A stretch of DNA of 48,376 bases from a virus (IMGVR_UViG_3300013131_000068:1-48376), one strand, 5' to 3'. Positions 28,014 through 35,495 are shown, numbered from the stretch's first letter. Numbers and translations: made by a program. The notes: generated from the letters alone by a model not told the origin.

Positions 28014-29212
28014 TCGAAAAAGCTCTCAAGGGTGTTTTCAGCAGCGGTGAATTCCTCTGTCTGAGTTCCATTATACTGCAAAATATAATCAGTGTCAACC
28101 ATTTTTCTTTGGCCATTGAGCACAGCAAGAACTTCCGTCGCCATATCAGTAGCAGTCTGAACAGGAACGTTTTGGCAGATGTGGTTAGCATTCTTTGGGC
28201 TAGCATCTACAAGCTCAAAGTTCTCCGGAAGACCCATAATAGTCATGGCTTCGCGGTAGGTAATGAAGCGATCTTCATCAGGATGTGTAAGCATGATCGG
28301 ATAGTGTCCTACAAAAGCGCCGATGCGATCCTTAGGGACAATTACACCTCTCCGCATGATGCTTCCGCCTTCTTCAAGCTTCTTGTACTTATAGAGGCAC
28401 TTCTCAACTTCATCAGGGAATCCATTTGCTTTCATCCAATCAGCAACTTGCTTGTAGTTGTGACCCATCTTTTCGATGTAACCGAAAGCGTCATTGCCAC
28501 GAGCTGACGACGGATCAATCTCATGTGAGTGCTGTACGTGAGTACGACCACCATGAATAGCCTCGAGGATGTACTTGTAGTACGGATTTTCAGATGGCTT
28601 CTTCTTATTGATCGGCTCATGCTGGAAGTTAGACTTCACATTACGAATGACTTCTTCAATTGGAGTGTAAGGACGATTGTAGTAATGCAAAAGTGGAGTC
28701 TGATTACCTTTCCAGAAGAAGTAGAAAGAACGTTCACGAATCTGTGGAACGCCATGAAGCAAAGACTTCGTACGATAGACTGTCATCGTGTAGCCGTTCT
28801 CTTGTCCGATCTTTTTCAGGTTCTCACGAACGTTCTTACCGATCTTACCAGCAAAGCCGGGAGCATTCTCTCCCCAGAACACTTTTGGCTTATATTCGCC
28901 AAGGATGTACTTTGCAGTAATGTCCATCCACTTGTTGTTTTCATTATGATCGCCATAGCCATGGGACATCATAGACAACCCCGCGCACGGGCACACGGAC
29001 GCAACCACATCCGCGCGCTCGGAAGGTGCTTGGCCTTTATCAAGAACGTAGTATGGAATAAGATTTTCGTAGTGATTCAGAATATGAGAGTCGTTTGCAG
29101 CAAAAGCTTCATATGACATGAAGTGGATAGGAGGAGAGCCGAAAGCTCTTTCCGATCCAATGGTTTCGCCGCCGATAAGAGGAACGATTGAAGCGTGGGT
29201 GAAGTTACTCAT
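28010..29212 (-). CDS. Cytosine C5-methyltransferase-like protein
   Basis: A 400-residue protein with the order of C5-MTase motifs: VPLIGGETIGSERAF (motif I-like), ASVCPCAGLS with Pro75-Cys76 (motif IV, catalytic Cys), WGENAPGF (motif VI, Glu115-Asn), HGVPQIRERSFYFFW (motif VIII), a long variable target region, and NHICQNVPVQTATDMATEVL (motif X). It could methylate cytosine, or act on cytosine in a modified-base pathway; a hydroxymethyl group at C5 would block ordinary methylation. Start ATG overlaps the Glf gene by eight bases. A perfect consensus promoter lies near its 3' end. Confidence 0.82.
   Translation of the reverse strand: MSNFTHASIVPLIGGETIGSERAFGSPPIHFMSYEAFAANDSHILNHYENLIPYYVLDKGQAPSERADVVASVCPCAGLSMMSHGYGDHNENNKWMDITAKYILGEYKPKVFWGENAPGFAGKIGKNVRENLKKIGQENGYTMTVYRTKSLLHGVPQIRERSFYFFWKGNQTPLLHYYNRPYTPIEEVIRNVKSNFQHEPINKKKPSENPYYKYILEAIHGGRTHVQHSHEIDPSSARGNDAFGYIEKMGHNYKQVADWMKANGFPDEVEKCLYKYKKLEEGGSIMRRGVIVPKDRIGAFVGHYPIMLTHPDEDRFITYREAMTIMGLPENFELVDASPKNANHICQNVPVQTATDMATEVLAVLNGQRKMVDTDYILQYNGTQTEEFTAAENTLESFFE
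28070..28098 (-). promoter_or_regulatory. Perfect consensus sigma70 promoter inside the methyltransferase gene
   Basis: TTGACA, 17-base spacer, TATAAT, 57 bases before dexA. It is translated as Val-Asp-Thr-Asp-Tyr-Ile-Leu-Gln-Tyr-Asn in the host gene. Confidence 0.8.
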
Positions 29213-30215
29213 TCTTAAATTTTCTCGCTATAGCTAAGGCCGAGTTGACCGCTTGATGCATATCGAGATAAGCATAGAGGCCACAACGACCAATAAAGGT
29301 CGTATTGCTCGGAGTCATGGATTTGTACTTCTCATACAACTCTCGGTTCTTACCATCACGGTCTTTCACTGGATAGAACCGTTCGCGGTTGTTATCACGG
29401 TAATCGCATGGCTCTTCGTAAGTCAGAGTTGTGCAATATTTATTGTCTCCGTGATGAGGCAGTTTCTTCCATTCAGTCACGCGAGTATATGAACCATCAT
29501 TCGTGAAGTTGACGGTTGCAGTCGGCAAAACATGAGGGTTCGGCAGTGTCGTGGTATGAAACTTAATCGAACGATACGGAAGTTCACCATGAACGAAGTC
29601 AAAGTATTCATCAATCGGCATAGAGTTAAAAATATGATCAAATAGATGGTCATAGTCTTTTGAATATTCGGTGTTAAGCTTAACAATGATGTTTGGGTGA
29701 TCTAGTATGCTTGCAACCATCTCAGTGTAGCCATCTTTCGGCATAGCCTGATACTGATCATCGGGAAAGTACAGCTCGTTCATGTCATTACGAATCGGTA
29801 CGCGATTGATGATGTCAGGATTCAGCTCGTCAAGTTCCATTCCCCACATCTTCTTAGTGTAAGGACGGAAGAAGATGTCAAGAACATTCTCTTCACCTAC
29901 GATCTCTTTAGTTTCCTTATTCACTGGAAGCGTAACGTATCGGCCATCGTCAAGTTGAGCCTTTACTTTATGTTTGTACTCTACCCACTCTGTAAAGCGG
30001 CTTAGATAATCAAACACTTCTTTGTTGTTTGTATGGAACAAGTGAGGACCGTATTCATGAACACGAATGCCATGAATGTTGGTGTAGTCATACGCGTTAC
30101 CTGCAATATGACTACGCTTATCGAACACCCAGACTTTGTATTGCTCAGTTTCTGCAAGCTCACGAGCAATAGTGGCGCCGGACAAGCCAGCGCCAACTAC
30201 GAGAATCTGTTTCAT
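29205..30215 (-). CDS. glf: UDP-galactopyranose mutase
   Basis: A 336-residue flavoprotein. FAD-binding motif VVGAGLSGATIARELA (about 6-21), then DKRSHIAGNAYDY, HEYGPHLFHTNN (conserved His loop) and PYTKKMWGMELDEL. Also present are VPIRNDMNELYFPD and a C-terminal FIGRCGLYAYLDMHQAVNSA that closes the FAD site. It converts UDP-galactopyranose to UDP-galactofuranose. Length is slightly under bacterial Glf (about 370), with all landmark segments kept. Directly downstream of GalE and a glycosyltransferase-like gene, coupled by ATGA. It suggests the phage makes UDP-Galf for its own use, probably in DNA or virion glycosylation. Confidence 0.95.
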   Translation of the reverse strand: MKQILVVGAGLSGATIARELAETEQYKVWVFDKRSHIAGNAYDYTNIHGIRVHEYGPHLFHTNNKEVFDYLSRFTEWVEYKHKVKAQLDDGRYVTLPVNKETKEIVGEENVLDIFFRPYTKKMWGMELDELNPDIINRVPIRNDMNELYFPDDQYQAMPKDGYTEMVASILDHPNIIVKLNTEYSKDYDHLFDHIFNSMPIDEYFDFVHGELPYRSIKFHTTTLPNPHVLPTATVNFTNDGSYTRVTEWKKLPHHGDNKYCTTLTYEEPCDYRDNNRERFYPVKDRDGKNRELYEKYKSMTPSNTTFIGRCGLYAYLDMHQAVNSALAIARKFKNE

Positions 30216-31315
30216 GCTTCAAGGATCTTTCTCAGTTCTTCACGCTGAACTGCTTTATCAAGAGGATGGTTAGCATACAGTGCTTCTTTCTGAGCAGCGG
30301 CTGTAGCTTTCAGCTGAGTAACATCCATCGCTTCGATATCAAGAACACGTAGACCGGCAATGGCTTCATCTTTATAATACACCATCATCTCTGGCTTGTC
30401 ACCAATAATGATTGATCCAGCATCAGCAACCTGCAGAGGTCGAGCTCGCCACCAGCCAGAACCGGCATGGAAGTAACCTGGCATCAGACAACCCCATTGC
30501 TGTTCGAACACTTTCACCATCTCAGGTTCGGTCTTACGCTCAGACTTGTACTTACCACGCTTTGCACCGAAGTACTCGATTTCCCATTGCCACTTCTCAG
30601 GGTTCTGTAGCTTCAGCCACTTACGAGTCTTCTCTTGAACAAGAGAAGCAAAGTTCCAGCGGAACAGTTTCTCTGGCTCTTCATTGAAGAACGAATCAAG
30701 CGTCGAAGTAACTACACCGGTGCCGTATCCGTTGTCAGCACGACGGTTCAAGTGATAAGGGTTCGGGTTGAACACATGAACCTTTGATTCTTCCCATCCA
30801 AGGTTCAGCAGAGAGATGTTTCCACCAGCAAAAGCACTGACCAACAGTCGGTTCTGTTTCGACACGATGATTTTGCATGCATCAATATATGACTGATGAT
30901 ACTTCTTTACAGTCTCACGATCTTCTTTGCCTGCCCACAGATCGAACAGATAGTCACGATAGACTGAGTCGTCGCCGGCTACAAGGTCGTCGTGATACGT
31001 CTGGATAGCGCCATAAATCTGATTAAATTGCCAGTCATCAAATGCAATAATGCAATTCGGACGTGCGGCAACAGCATATAAACCGGACCAAATATGTTGG
31101 CAAAACGCTTGAATGCTGTGGATGTAAACGATTACTTCATCATACGAGGATAGATCTTCACCAAGAGCAACTTCGCGTTGCTCGACTTCGTATCCCATAT
31201 CTTCAAGGCAACGAATAACCGAATAATGGGATGGAACAACTTGTAGTTGCTGCTTCAGATAGAAGTCTTTATTGCACTGCAACCGGTTCATACCGGTAAT
31301 CAGAATCTTTTTCAT
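30212..31315 (-). CDS. GT-B-like glycosyltransferase candidate
   Basis: A 367-residue protein I do not recognise outright. Start MKKILITGMNRLQCNKDFYL is set by GGAG five bases before the ATG. The N-terminal part has a Rossmann-like strand pattern and SYDEVIVYIHSIQAFCQHI; the middle has LLVSAFAGGNISLLNLGW and VFNPNPYHLNRRADNG. The C-terminal third has WWRARPLQVADAGSIIIGDK, much like the donor-binding Arg-Pro-Leu ... Ala-Gly end of GT-B transferases. It lies between galE and glf, so a transferase using UDP-Gal or UDP-Galf is the natural inference. Lack of a firm family match keeps confidence moderate. Confidence 0.65.
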   Translation of the reverse strand: MKKILITGMNRLQCNKDFYLKQQLQVVPSHYSVIRCLEDMGYEVEQREVALGEDLSSYDEVIVYIHSIQAFCQHIWSGLYAVAARPNCIIAFDDWQFNQIYGAIQTYHDDLVAGDDSVYRDYLFDLWAGKEDRETVKKYHQSYIDACKIIVSKQNRLLVSAFAGGNISLLNLGWEESKVHVFNPNPYHLNRRADNGYGTGVVTSTLDSFFNEEPEKLFRWNFASLVQEKTRKWLKLQNPEKWQWEIEYFGAKRGKYKSERKTEPEMVKVFEQQWGCLMPGYFHAGSGWWRARPLQVADAGSIIIGDKPEMMVYYKDEAIAGLRVLDIEAMDVTQLKATAAAQKEALYANHPLDKAVQREELRKILEA

Positions 31316-32172
31316 TTCAACTCCATAGTGTACGCCGAACGGCACATATCTTTCAAATCATGATCAATCTTAACATACTTTGATACAGTGTCAACAAGAA
31401 GTTTCGCTGGATCTCCAGAACGTCGAGGACCGAACTCTACAGGAAAGTCGATACCAGTGACTTCCTTCATTGTATTTATGACCTCAAGATTTGAATATCC
31501 ACGGCCAGAACCGATGCATTCGTATTTTGAATTTGCAGCGAGAGGAACACTTCTTACAATCGCTTCAGCAAGATCAATAACATGTACATAATCACGAACA
31601 CACGTACCATCGTGTGTATCATAATCATTTCCAAAGATTACCATCTTGTCTCTCTTGCCAGCTGCAGCTTCTGCAGCAATTCGAATGATGTGGCTCGCTG
31701 GATATGGTTGGCCGAGCTCTCCGTCATTGCCCGCAACGTTAAAAAACCGAAAGATAGAATATTCGGGCGCGATCTGTCGTACTGCTTCTTCGGCAATGAT
31801 CTTCGACTTAGCGTAGGGTGAAATAGGATCGAACGCGCCGCCGGTCGAAGCAAAGATAAAATGATTGTACTTGAGACTCTGAAGAAGCTTAAGTGTACCA
31901 TTCGTATTTACATCATAGTAAGACTCAGGCATTCTCATCGACTCTTCGACCGAAATAAGCGCAGCACAGTGAATTACAGCGTCATAATGATCAGTAATGT
32001 GAATATGTTCAGTGATATCTCCGTGGTGAATCGCATTCACCATATGCTGAATCATTCCAGTATTCGGAGTAATGCGCTGATCGAGAGTATCGATAGTATA
32101 ACCCTTACTATGAAGAGCTTTTACGATATGTGATCCAATATATCCACTTGCGCCAGTTACAAGTACTTTCAT
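31312..32172 (-). CDS. galE: UDP-glucose 4-epimerase
   Basis: A 286-residue short-chain dehydrogenase-type epimerase. Start MKVLVTGASGYIGSHIVKAL (NAD-binding Gly motif), set by GGAG six bases upstream; the longer TTG reading is unnecessary. Then VIHCAALISVEESM, SPYAKSKIIAEE (Tyr-x3-Lys catalytic pair), FRFFNVAGNDGELG and DGTCVRDYVHVIDLAEAI, all GalE landmarks. It interconverts UDP-Glc and UDP-Gal using NAD. It is somewhat shorter than E. coli GalE (338). Its product is the substrate of Glf two genes on. Confidence 0.93.
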   Translation of the reverse strand: MKVLVTGASGYIGSHIVKALHSKGYTIDTLDQRITPNTGMIQHMVNAIHHGDITEHIHITDHYDAVIHCAALISVEESMRMPESYYDVNTNGTLKLLQSLKYNHFIFASTGGAFDPISPYAKSKIIAEEAVRQIAPEYSIFRFFNVAGNDGELGQPYPASHIIRIAAEAAAGKRDKMVIFGNDYDTHDGTCVRDYVHVIDLAEAIVRSVPLAANSKYECIGSGRGYSNLEVINTMKEVTGIDFPVEFGPRRSGDPAKLLVDTVSKYVKIDHDLKDMCRSAYTMELK

Positions 32173-32173
32173 G

Positions 32174-32539
32174 TTATTCTCCAATAAATGCTTTACACTT
32201 CATCAAACATTCGTGTTCAAATACGTTGTCATTCAACTGTCGGTTCAGAGGCGACGGATGGGGAAGTGTAAAGTGGTTGATGTGTGCTCTATTTAGTGAT
32301 TTTGAAACAAAGGGGCCTAGAGCAATAATCTTATTAGCGTCTGACGTGAACGATATCAGTGTTTCAAAATCAACAAGATCTTGTGCGTACTTTCCAGCTG
32401 TATGGATCACGTTTGTAAACGAATAGTGTTTCACATGAAGAAAGTCCATCCAGCGGTTAAGTCGCTGGATGGTTGCGCTGGTCTTGTTCGGTTTACCACT
32501 CGAGGGATTAATGCCCAGGATCAAAATCGATGAAGTCAA
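32174..32539 (-). CDS. Uracil-DNA glycosylase superfamily-like mini-protein
   Basis: A 121-residue protein with the two end motifs of the UDG fold: ILILGINPSSGK (motif 1, Gly-x-Asn-Pro-Ser) and LPHPSPLNRQLND (motif 2, His94-Pro-Ser-Pro-Leu-Asn), plus a central KIIALGPFVSKSL strand. It is far shorter than usual UDGs (about 200). The motif 1 catalytic Asp/Asn position is occupied by Asn. The start is uncertain: TTG at 32539 or TTG at 32524, both overlapping the deaminase gene; no clear ribosome site. It lies among modified-nucleotide genes, so it may read, protect or edit modified DNA rather than remove uracil. Confidence 0.68.
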   Translation of the reverse strand: MTSSILILGINPSSGKPNKTSATIQRLNRWMDFLHVKHYSFTNVIHTAGKYAQDLVDFETLISFTSDANKIIALGPFVSKSLNRAHINHFTLPHPSPLNRQLNDNVFEHECLMKCKAFIGE

Positions 32540-32960
32540 AATCTACTCCGGCTTCTGTAAAGAAAGATTCGCTTTGCATCCATGAATCAAGCCACTTACC
32601 GTCGATTTTTTGGTTTGGCATAACTACTCGGCGAATGCCAACTTGAATAATACCTTTGGCACACTCAAAGCAAGTTGGAAGACCGTACACATACAACGTA
32701 GCACCATCAAGAGATACACCATTGTATGTAGCGTTATAGATAGCATTCATCTCAGCATGAACTACATAACGGTACTTCGTCTCTCTATCGTTCAGGCGAG
32801 TAGGATCGTCTTTCAGACCACGAGGGAATCCGTTGAATCCTTGAGACAAGACCTGCCCCTTAGATCCAACGGTGACTGCACCGATCTTACTCGATGGATC
32901 TTTCGACCATTGAGCGATCTGATAAGCGAGTTTAAGATAACGGTGATCCCACTTGTTCAT
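32508..32960 (-). CDS. cd: dCMP deaminase
   Basis: A 150-residue zinc deaminase. DHRYLKLAYQIAQWSKDPSS with GAVTVG is the usual start; VVHAEMNAI gives His68 and Glu70, and LPTCFECAKGI gives Cys97 and Cys100, completing the zinc site. It converts dCMP to dUMP, feeding thymidylate synthesis and competing with dCMP hydroxymethylase for substrate. Shorter than T4 Cd (193). ATGA overlap with the hydroxymethylase gene upstream. Confidence 0.93.
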   Translation of the reverse strand: MNKWDHRYLKLAYQIAQWSKDPSSKIGAVTVGSKGQVLSQGFNGFPRGLKDDPTRLNDRETKYRYVVHAEMNAIYNATYNGVSLDGATLYVYGLPTCFECAKGIIQVGIRRVVMPNQKIDGKWLDSWMQSESFFTEAGVDFDFIDFDPGH

Positions 32961-33628
32961 TCAACTAATCCAAAGTGTCTTTCGTAGATGTGAAGGCTGC
33001 CAGCGGCCCAGATGATGTCACCTGGAGCATAACCAGTATCTTGAGCAACTTTATTCAACACATGTTCTTGCCATGCACGATCATTCTTGTAGCCAAAGAT
33101 GGCGTCATTTGATCGCATCTGAACAATGGCATGAACCTTGTCGTTGCGAACAAGATACTGTACAGAGTTCGTGCACATGAAGTCAGAGCGACCATTCTTA
33201 TTGTAATCATACCACATTTGTGGCCGAGTGTAAATCATAATTGCACGACGTGAGTCACGATTTTTCTTCAACTCAGCAACACAGTGTTCGTATTGATCAC
33301 AATTGTCTTTGTGCCAGATTGCCCAGCCATAATTCGAATTGATCAGGCCGTCAGGATCGGCAACAGACATCCAGATCTGAGGAGGATTCGTTTCCTGTTT
33401 TACGCCGCCGGGAATGTCATTCACGTTAAGCGACATAGACTTATACCACTCGAGCTCACGCTCGACGTAATCCCAGTTCACTTGACCAAAGATAGCGTCT
33501 TCGTCTGCAATGAAACTGGTGCCAATGAGTTCGATCGTCTTCACACCGGTCTTATCAGTGACAAAGTCTCGTTTGTGTAGCTTGTCACGAAGCGCGATAC
33601 GGATGTCTTGTACTCTATACTGTTTCAT
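32957..33628 (-). CDS. 42: dCMP hydroxymethylase (T4 gp42-like)
   Basis: A 223-residue member of the thymidylate synthase superfamily, clearly closer to T4 gp42 than to thymidylate synthase: DFVTDKTGVKTIELIGTSF, INSNYGWAIW, SRRAIMIYTRP and DFMCTNSVQYLV with catalytic Cys152 (T4 Cys148). The substrate-selecting Asp is kept: FGYKND, Asp183 (T4 Asp179), where thymidylate synthases have Asn, so dCMP is the expected substrate. It uses methylene-tetrahydrofolate to make hydroxymethyl-dCMP. It lacks about 20 residues of the T4 C-terminus. It implies hydroxymethylcytosine in the phage DNA. Confidence 0.93.
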   Translation of the reverse strand: MKQYRVQDIRIALRDKLHKRDFVTDKTGVKTIELIGTSFIADEDAIFGQVNWDYVERELEWYKSMSLNVNDIPGGVKQETNPPQIWMSVADPDGLINSNYGWAIWHKDNCDQYEHCVAELKKNRDSRRAIMIYTRPQMWYDYNKNGRSDFMCTNSVQYLVRNDKVHAIVQMRSNDAIFGYKNDRAWQEHVLNKVAQDTGYAPGDIIWAAGSLHIYERHFGLVE

Positions 33629-34176
33629 GTTCTTACTCCGTTAAGAAACCGAGTCACGGTGTCATAAGTATTCTTGAACCCACCGTTCTCAGTGATATTG
33701 ATGTGAAGTTTATTTGGAATGATCGATCGTTTAAATGCTTCTTCGAAAGACTGACGTGTTTCATCAAACTCTGAAGCAGATGATTCGAGTGACTCATCGT
33801 CGTCGCGTTCAAGAATAGCCGAAGTATGATCAGTCAGAAGCACAAGAGCGATCTCATCGTTCGGATAGATGTACATGTTTTCGATTGCATAAATGTCTTC
33901 GGGATCTGCGTTGCGATACTTCTTACCATAGACGATAGCACCGAGGTGGAAGCGATCATAGATTACGTCAAATTCATGAGCATAGTTCAGCATGTAGCTC
34001 GCATCAAATAGTGACTTGTAGTGATGCACTTCCCACTCGTTGGGGTTCTCTACCTTAGGCGGAGAAGACGAGTGGTGTACAAGCACTCGGGTGTTATTCA
34101 GAAAATATCGCTTACGCAGTTGTTCGACGAGTGTCGACTTACCGCAACGATCCATGCCTTCGATGATTAGAATCAT
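33625..34176 (-). CDS. Deoxynucleoside monophosphate / thymidylate kinase-like protein
   Basis: A 183-residue P-loop kinase: LIIEGMDRCGKSTLVEQL (Walker A with Lys-Ser-Thr) and DVIYDRFHLGAIVYGKKY (the DR-x-H motif of dTMP-type kinases), then LVLLTDHTSAILERDDDE lid-like segment. In T4 the equivalent step, hydroxymethyl-dCMP phosphorylation, is done by the gp1 dNMP kinase, so this enzyme may serve that role here. It is not a gp1 sequence match. ATGA coupling to the gene before and the hydroxymethylase after supports a joint pathway. Confidence 0.8.
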   Translation of the reverse strand: MILIIEGMDRCGKSTLVEQLRKRYFLNNTRVLVHHSSSPPKVENPNEWEVHHYKSLFDASYMLNYAHEFDVIYDRFHLGAIVYGKKYRNADPEDIYAIENMYIYPNDEIALVLLTDHTSAILERDDDESLESSASEFDETRQSFEEAFKRSIIPNKLHINITENGGFKNTYDTVTRFLNGVRT

Positions 34177-34934
34177 GTAAACCTCGGAACAGTTGAAATT
34201 TCTTTCGAGTACTTCAGCAACAAAGAAGACTCTTCATCTCCTAGTATAAACTGAAATAGGCAATTTGTCAACGGATATTCTCGAAGTGTCTTACCTTCGT
34301 GTTTAATCGTGTTGAACACAGAAGTATCGTAGTAGAGATAAGCAGTTGCGTTCTCGCCATCTTTCTCAGGTACTTTCACGAAGTACAAAAGATCTACGCC
34401 GTCGAGCTTATTCCACTGAGACGGTTTGATCCAAAACGCCTTTTTCATCTGAATCAAGCGTTGTGTCTTAACTTCGAATGTGATGTGGTCGTTGATGAGT
34501 CCGTCTTTTTTGTGGTCATACCGATTTTCGCTGAGTAGACCATTGGTGAAGCGTGCCACAGCGTTTTCACCAATATCTCCCATCAGTTTTTTGTAATCGA
34601 TTTCAGGCTCAACATACTGTTCAACGTGTGTGATCGGGTTAGATAGCGGAATCGTTCCCTTGCGAGTCACTTGGAATCGTTCGTCATACAGCTTGAGCGC
34701 GCCGGACTTATACAAAGCCCACGTCGGTAGCCAAACCTCAGAATACTTTGTGTATTGCTCGTACACGAATGGGTTTGTCATGACTACGTCGTATGGTTCA
34801 AATATAGCAACGAGCTTGCTACCATCCTTGATAACAAGCTTCTCGCCGCTTTTTGCCCAAGCCTTAGCTTTGTCTTTGTAGTGATAGAAGATGTTTGTGA
34901 TCTCAGTAAGCTTTGGTGGAAGTTGTAGTTCCAT
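34173..34934 (-). CDS. Putative PD-(D/E)XK-type nuclease
   Basis: A 253-residue protein. The core IGENAVARF helix (Glu), DGLINDHITFEVKTQRLIQM with an Asp ... Glu-x-Lys catalytic pattern, and following strand-helix KKAFWIKPSQWNKL and YFVKVPE fit the PD-(D/E)XK fold of restriction-like nucleases. The N-terminal 130 residues are unfamiliar. The ATG at 34934 comes after the previous stop. It heads the modified-nucleotide operon, so a nuclease against unmodified DNA is an attractive inference. A sigma70-like promoter lies inside its 3' end. Confidence 0.58.
   Translation of the reverse strand: MELQLPPKLTEITNIFYHYKDKAKAWAKSGEKLVIKDGSKLVAIFEPYDVVMTNPFVYEQYTKYSEVWLPTWALYKSGALKLYDERFQVTRKGTIPLSNPITHVEQYVEPEIDYKKLMGDIGENAVARFTNGLLSENRYDHKKDGLINDHITFEVKTQRLIQMKKAFWIKPSQWNKLDGVDLLYFVKVPEKDGENATAYLYYDTSVFNTIKHEGKTLREYPLTNCLFQFILGDEESSLLLKYSKEISTVPRFT
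34243..34271 (-). promoter_or_regulatory. Sigma70-like promoter inside the nuclease-like gene
   Basis: TTGACA, 17-base spacer, TATACT, about 70 bases before the kinase gene. It can start the kinase-hydroxymethylase-deaminase-sugar operon independently. Confidence 0.7.
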
Positions 34935-34936
34935 GT

Positions 34937-35185
34937 TCAAATTCCGTTATAATGTTGTTTCCAAGAAGAGTTAATTACACCATAGCCAGTGCCAGACATG
35001 TAAGTATACCACATAATACGCGTAACTTCTTTTGCGGTTCGCGCCTTCGTGATGTCATACACCAAGCGGTTCATTGGAGCCGGTTTTGTCTTACTGGCTT
35101 TGACAATGCCAATAGAAACTGATTGAGCCTCTTTAAGAGAAAGCTTTTCAAGGTCACGCAGGATGTCAAGATCAAAGGTTGCCAT
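34937..35185 (-). CDS. Hypothetical 82-residue protein
   Basis: Start MATFDLDILRDLEKLSLKEA, then SVSIGIVKASKTKPAPMNRL and a C-terminal TRIMWYTYMSGTGYGVINSSW. Probably mixed alpha/beta. Not recognised; it lies two bases before the nuclease-like gene and three bases after the 77-residue gene, and so is part of the same early operon. Confidence 0.55.
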   Translation of the reverse strand: MATFDLDILRDLEKLSLKEAQSVSIGIVKASKTKPAPMNRLVYDITKARTAKEVTRIMWYTYMSGTGYGVINSSWKQHYNGI

Positions 35186-35187
35186 GA

Positions 35188-35421
35188 TTAGTTCCGTTCG
35201 TAAATGTAGACGTCAGCGGTTTTTGCAAGAGGAAGCGGAAGCGACTGATTGTAACGACGGTTGCCGAGACGAGGGCCACGACCCTGCAGCTTCACGTACT
35301 TTTTCGAACCAGTGTACTTGTTCTCAAGACGAACGAGCATCTTCACGAGGTTCAGAACTTCGTCGTTGGCTTTGCCATTTTCGAGTTCGACGGTCATAAC
35401 GTAGTTGGAAGTGCGGGTCAT
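35188..35421 (-). CDS. Hypothetical 77-residue protein
   Basis: Start MTRTSNYVMTVELENGKAND, with later LVKMLVRLENKYTGSKKYVK and a basic LQGRGPRLGNRRYNQSLPL region, ending in a beta strand VYIYERN. The basic loop suggests nucleic-acid contact, but no family is recognised. First gene after the promoter at 35451-35479; GAACATT gap before the ATG with AGAGA as ribosome site. Confidence 0.55.
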   Translation of the reverse strand: MTRTSNYVMTVELENGKANDEVLNLVKMLVRLENKYTGSKKYVKLQGRGPRLGNRRYNQSLPLPLAKTADVYIYERN

Positions 35422-35450
35422 AATGTTCTCTTTCTGTTGGTTACCAGATA

Positions 35451-35479
35451 GATATAAGTTAAGAGGGGAAGAATGTCAA
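35451..35479 (-). promoter_or_regulatory. Sigma70-like promoter with -35 in a hairpin loop
   Basis: TTGACA, 17-base spacer, TATATC. The -35 box lies in the loop of the inverted repeat at 35461-35487. Confidence 0.75.
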
Positions 35480-35487
35480 CCCCTCTT
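35461..35487. terminator. Hairpin overlapping a promoter
   Basis: AAGAGGGG / CCCCTCTT, 8-bp perfect stem with an 11-base loop that ends with the -35 box. It follows the stop of the gene ending at 35496. A T-run (TTTTCAC) lies on the plus-strand side only. Confidence 0.6.
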
Positions 35488-35495
35488 TTCACAAA

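Noticed and set aside
28529-29116. 195-codon plus-strand open frame
   Set aside because: Lies fully antisense to the C5-methyltransferase-like gene, whose motifs are clear; no ribosome site, and the translation is a low-complexity mirror without motifs.
31389-31394. TTGACA inside galE
   Set aside because: No acceptable -10 box at 16-18 bases (AAGATT at 17).
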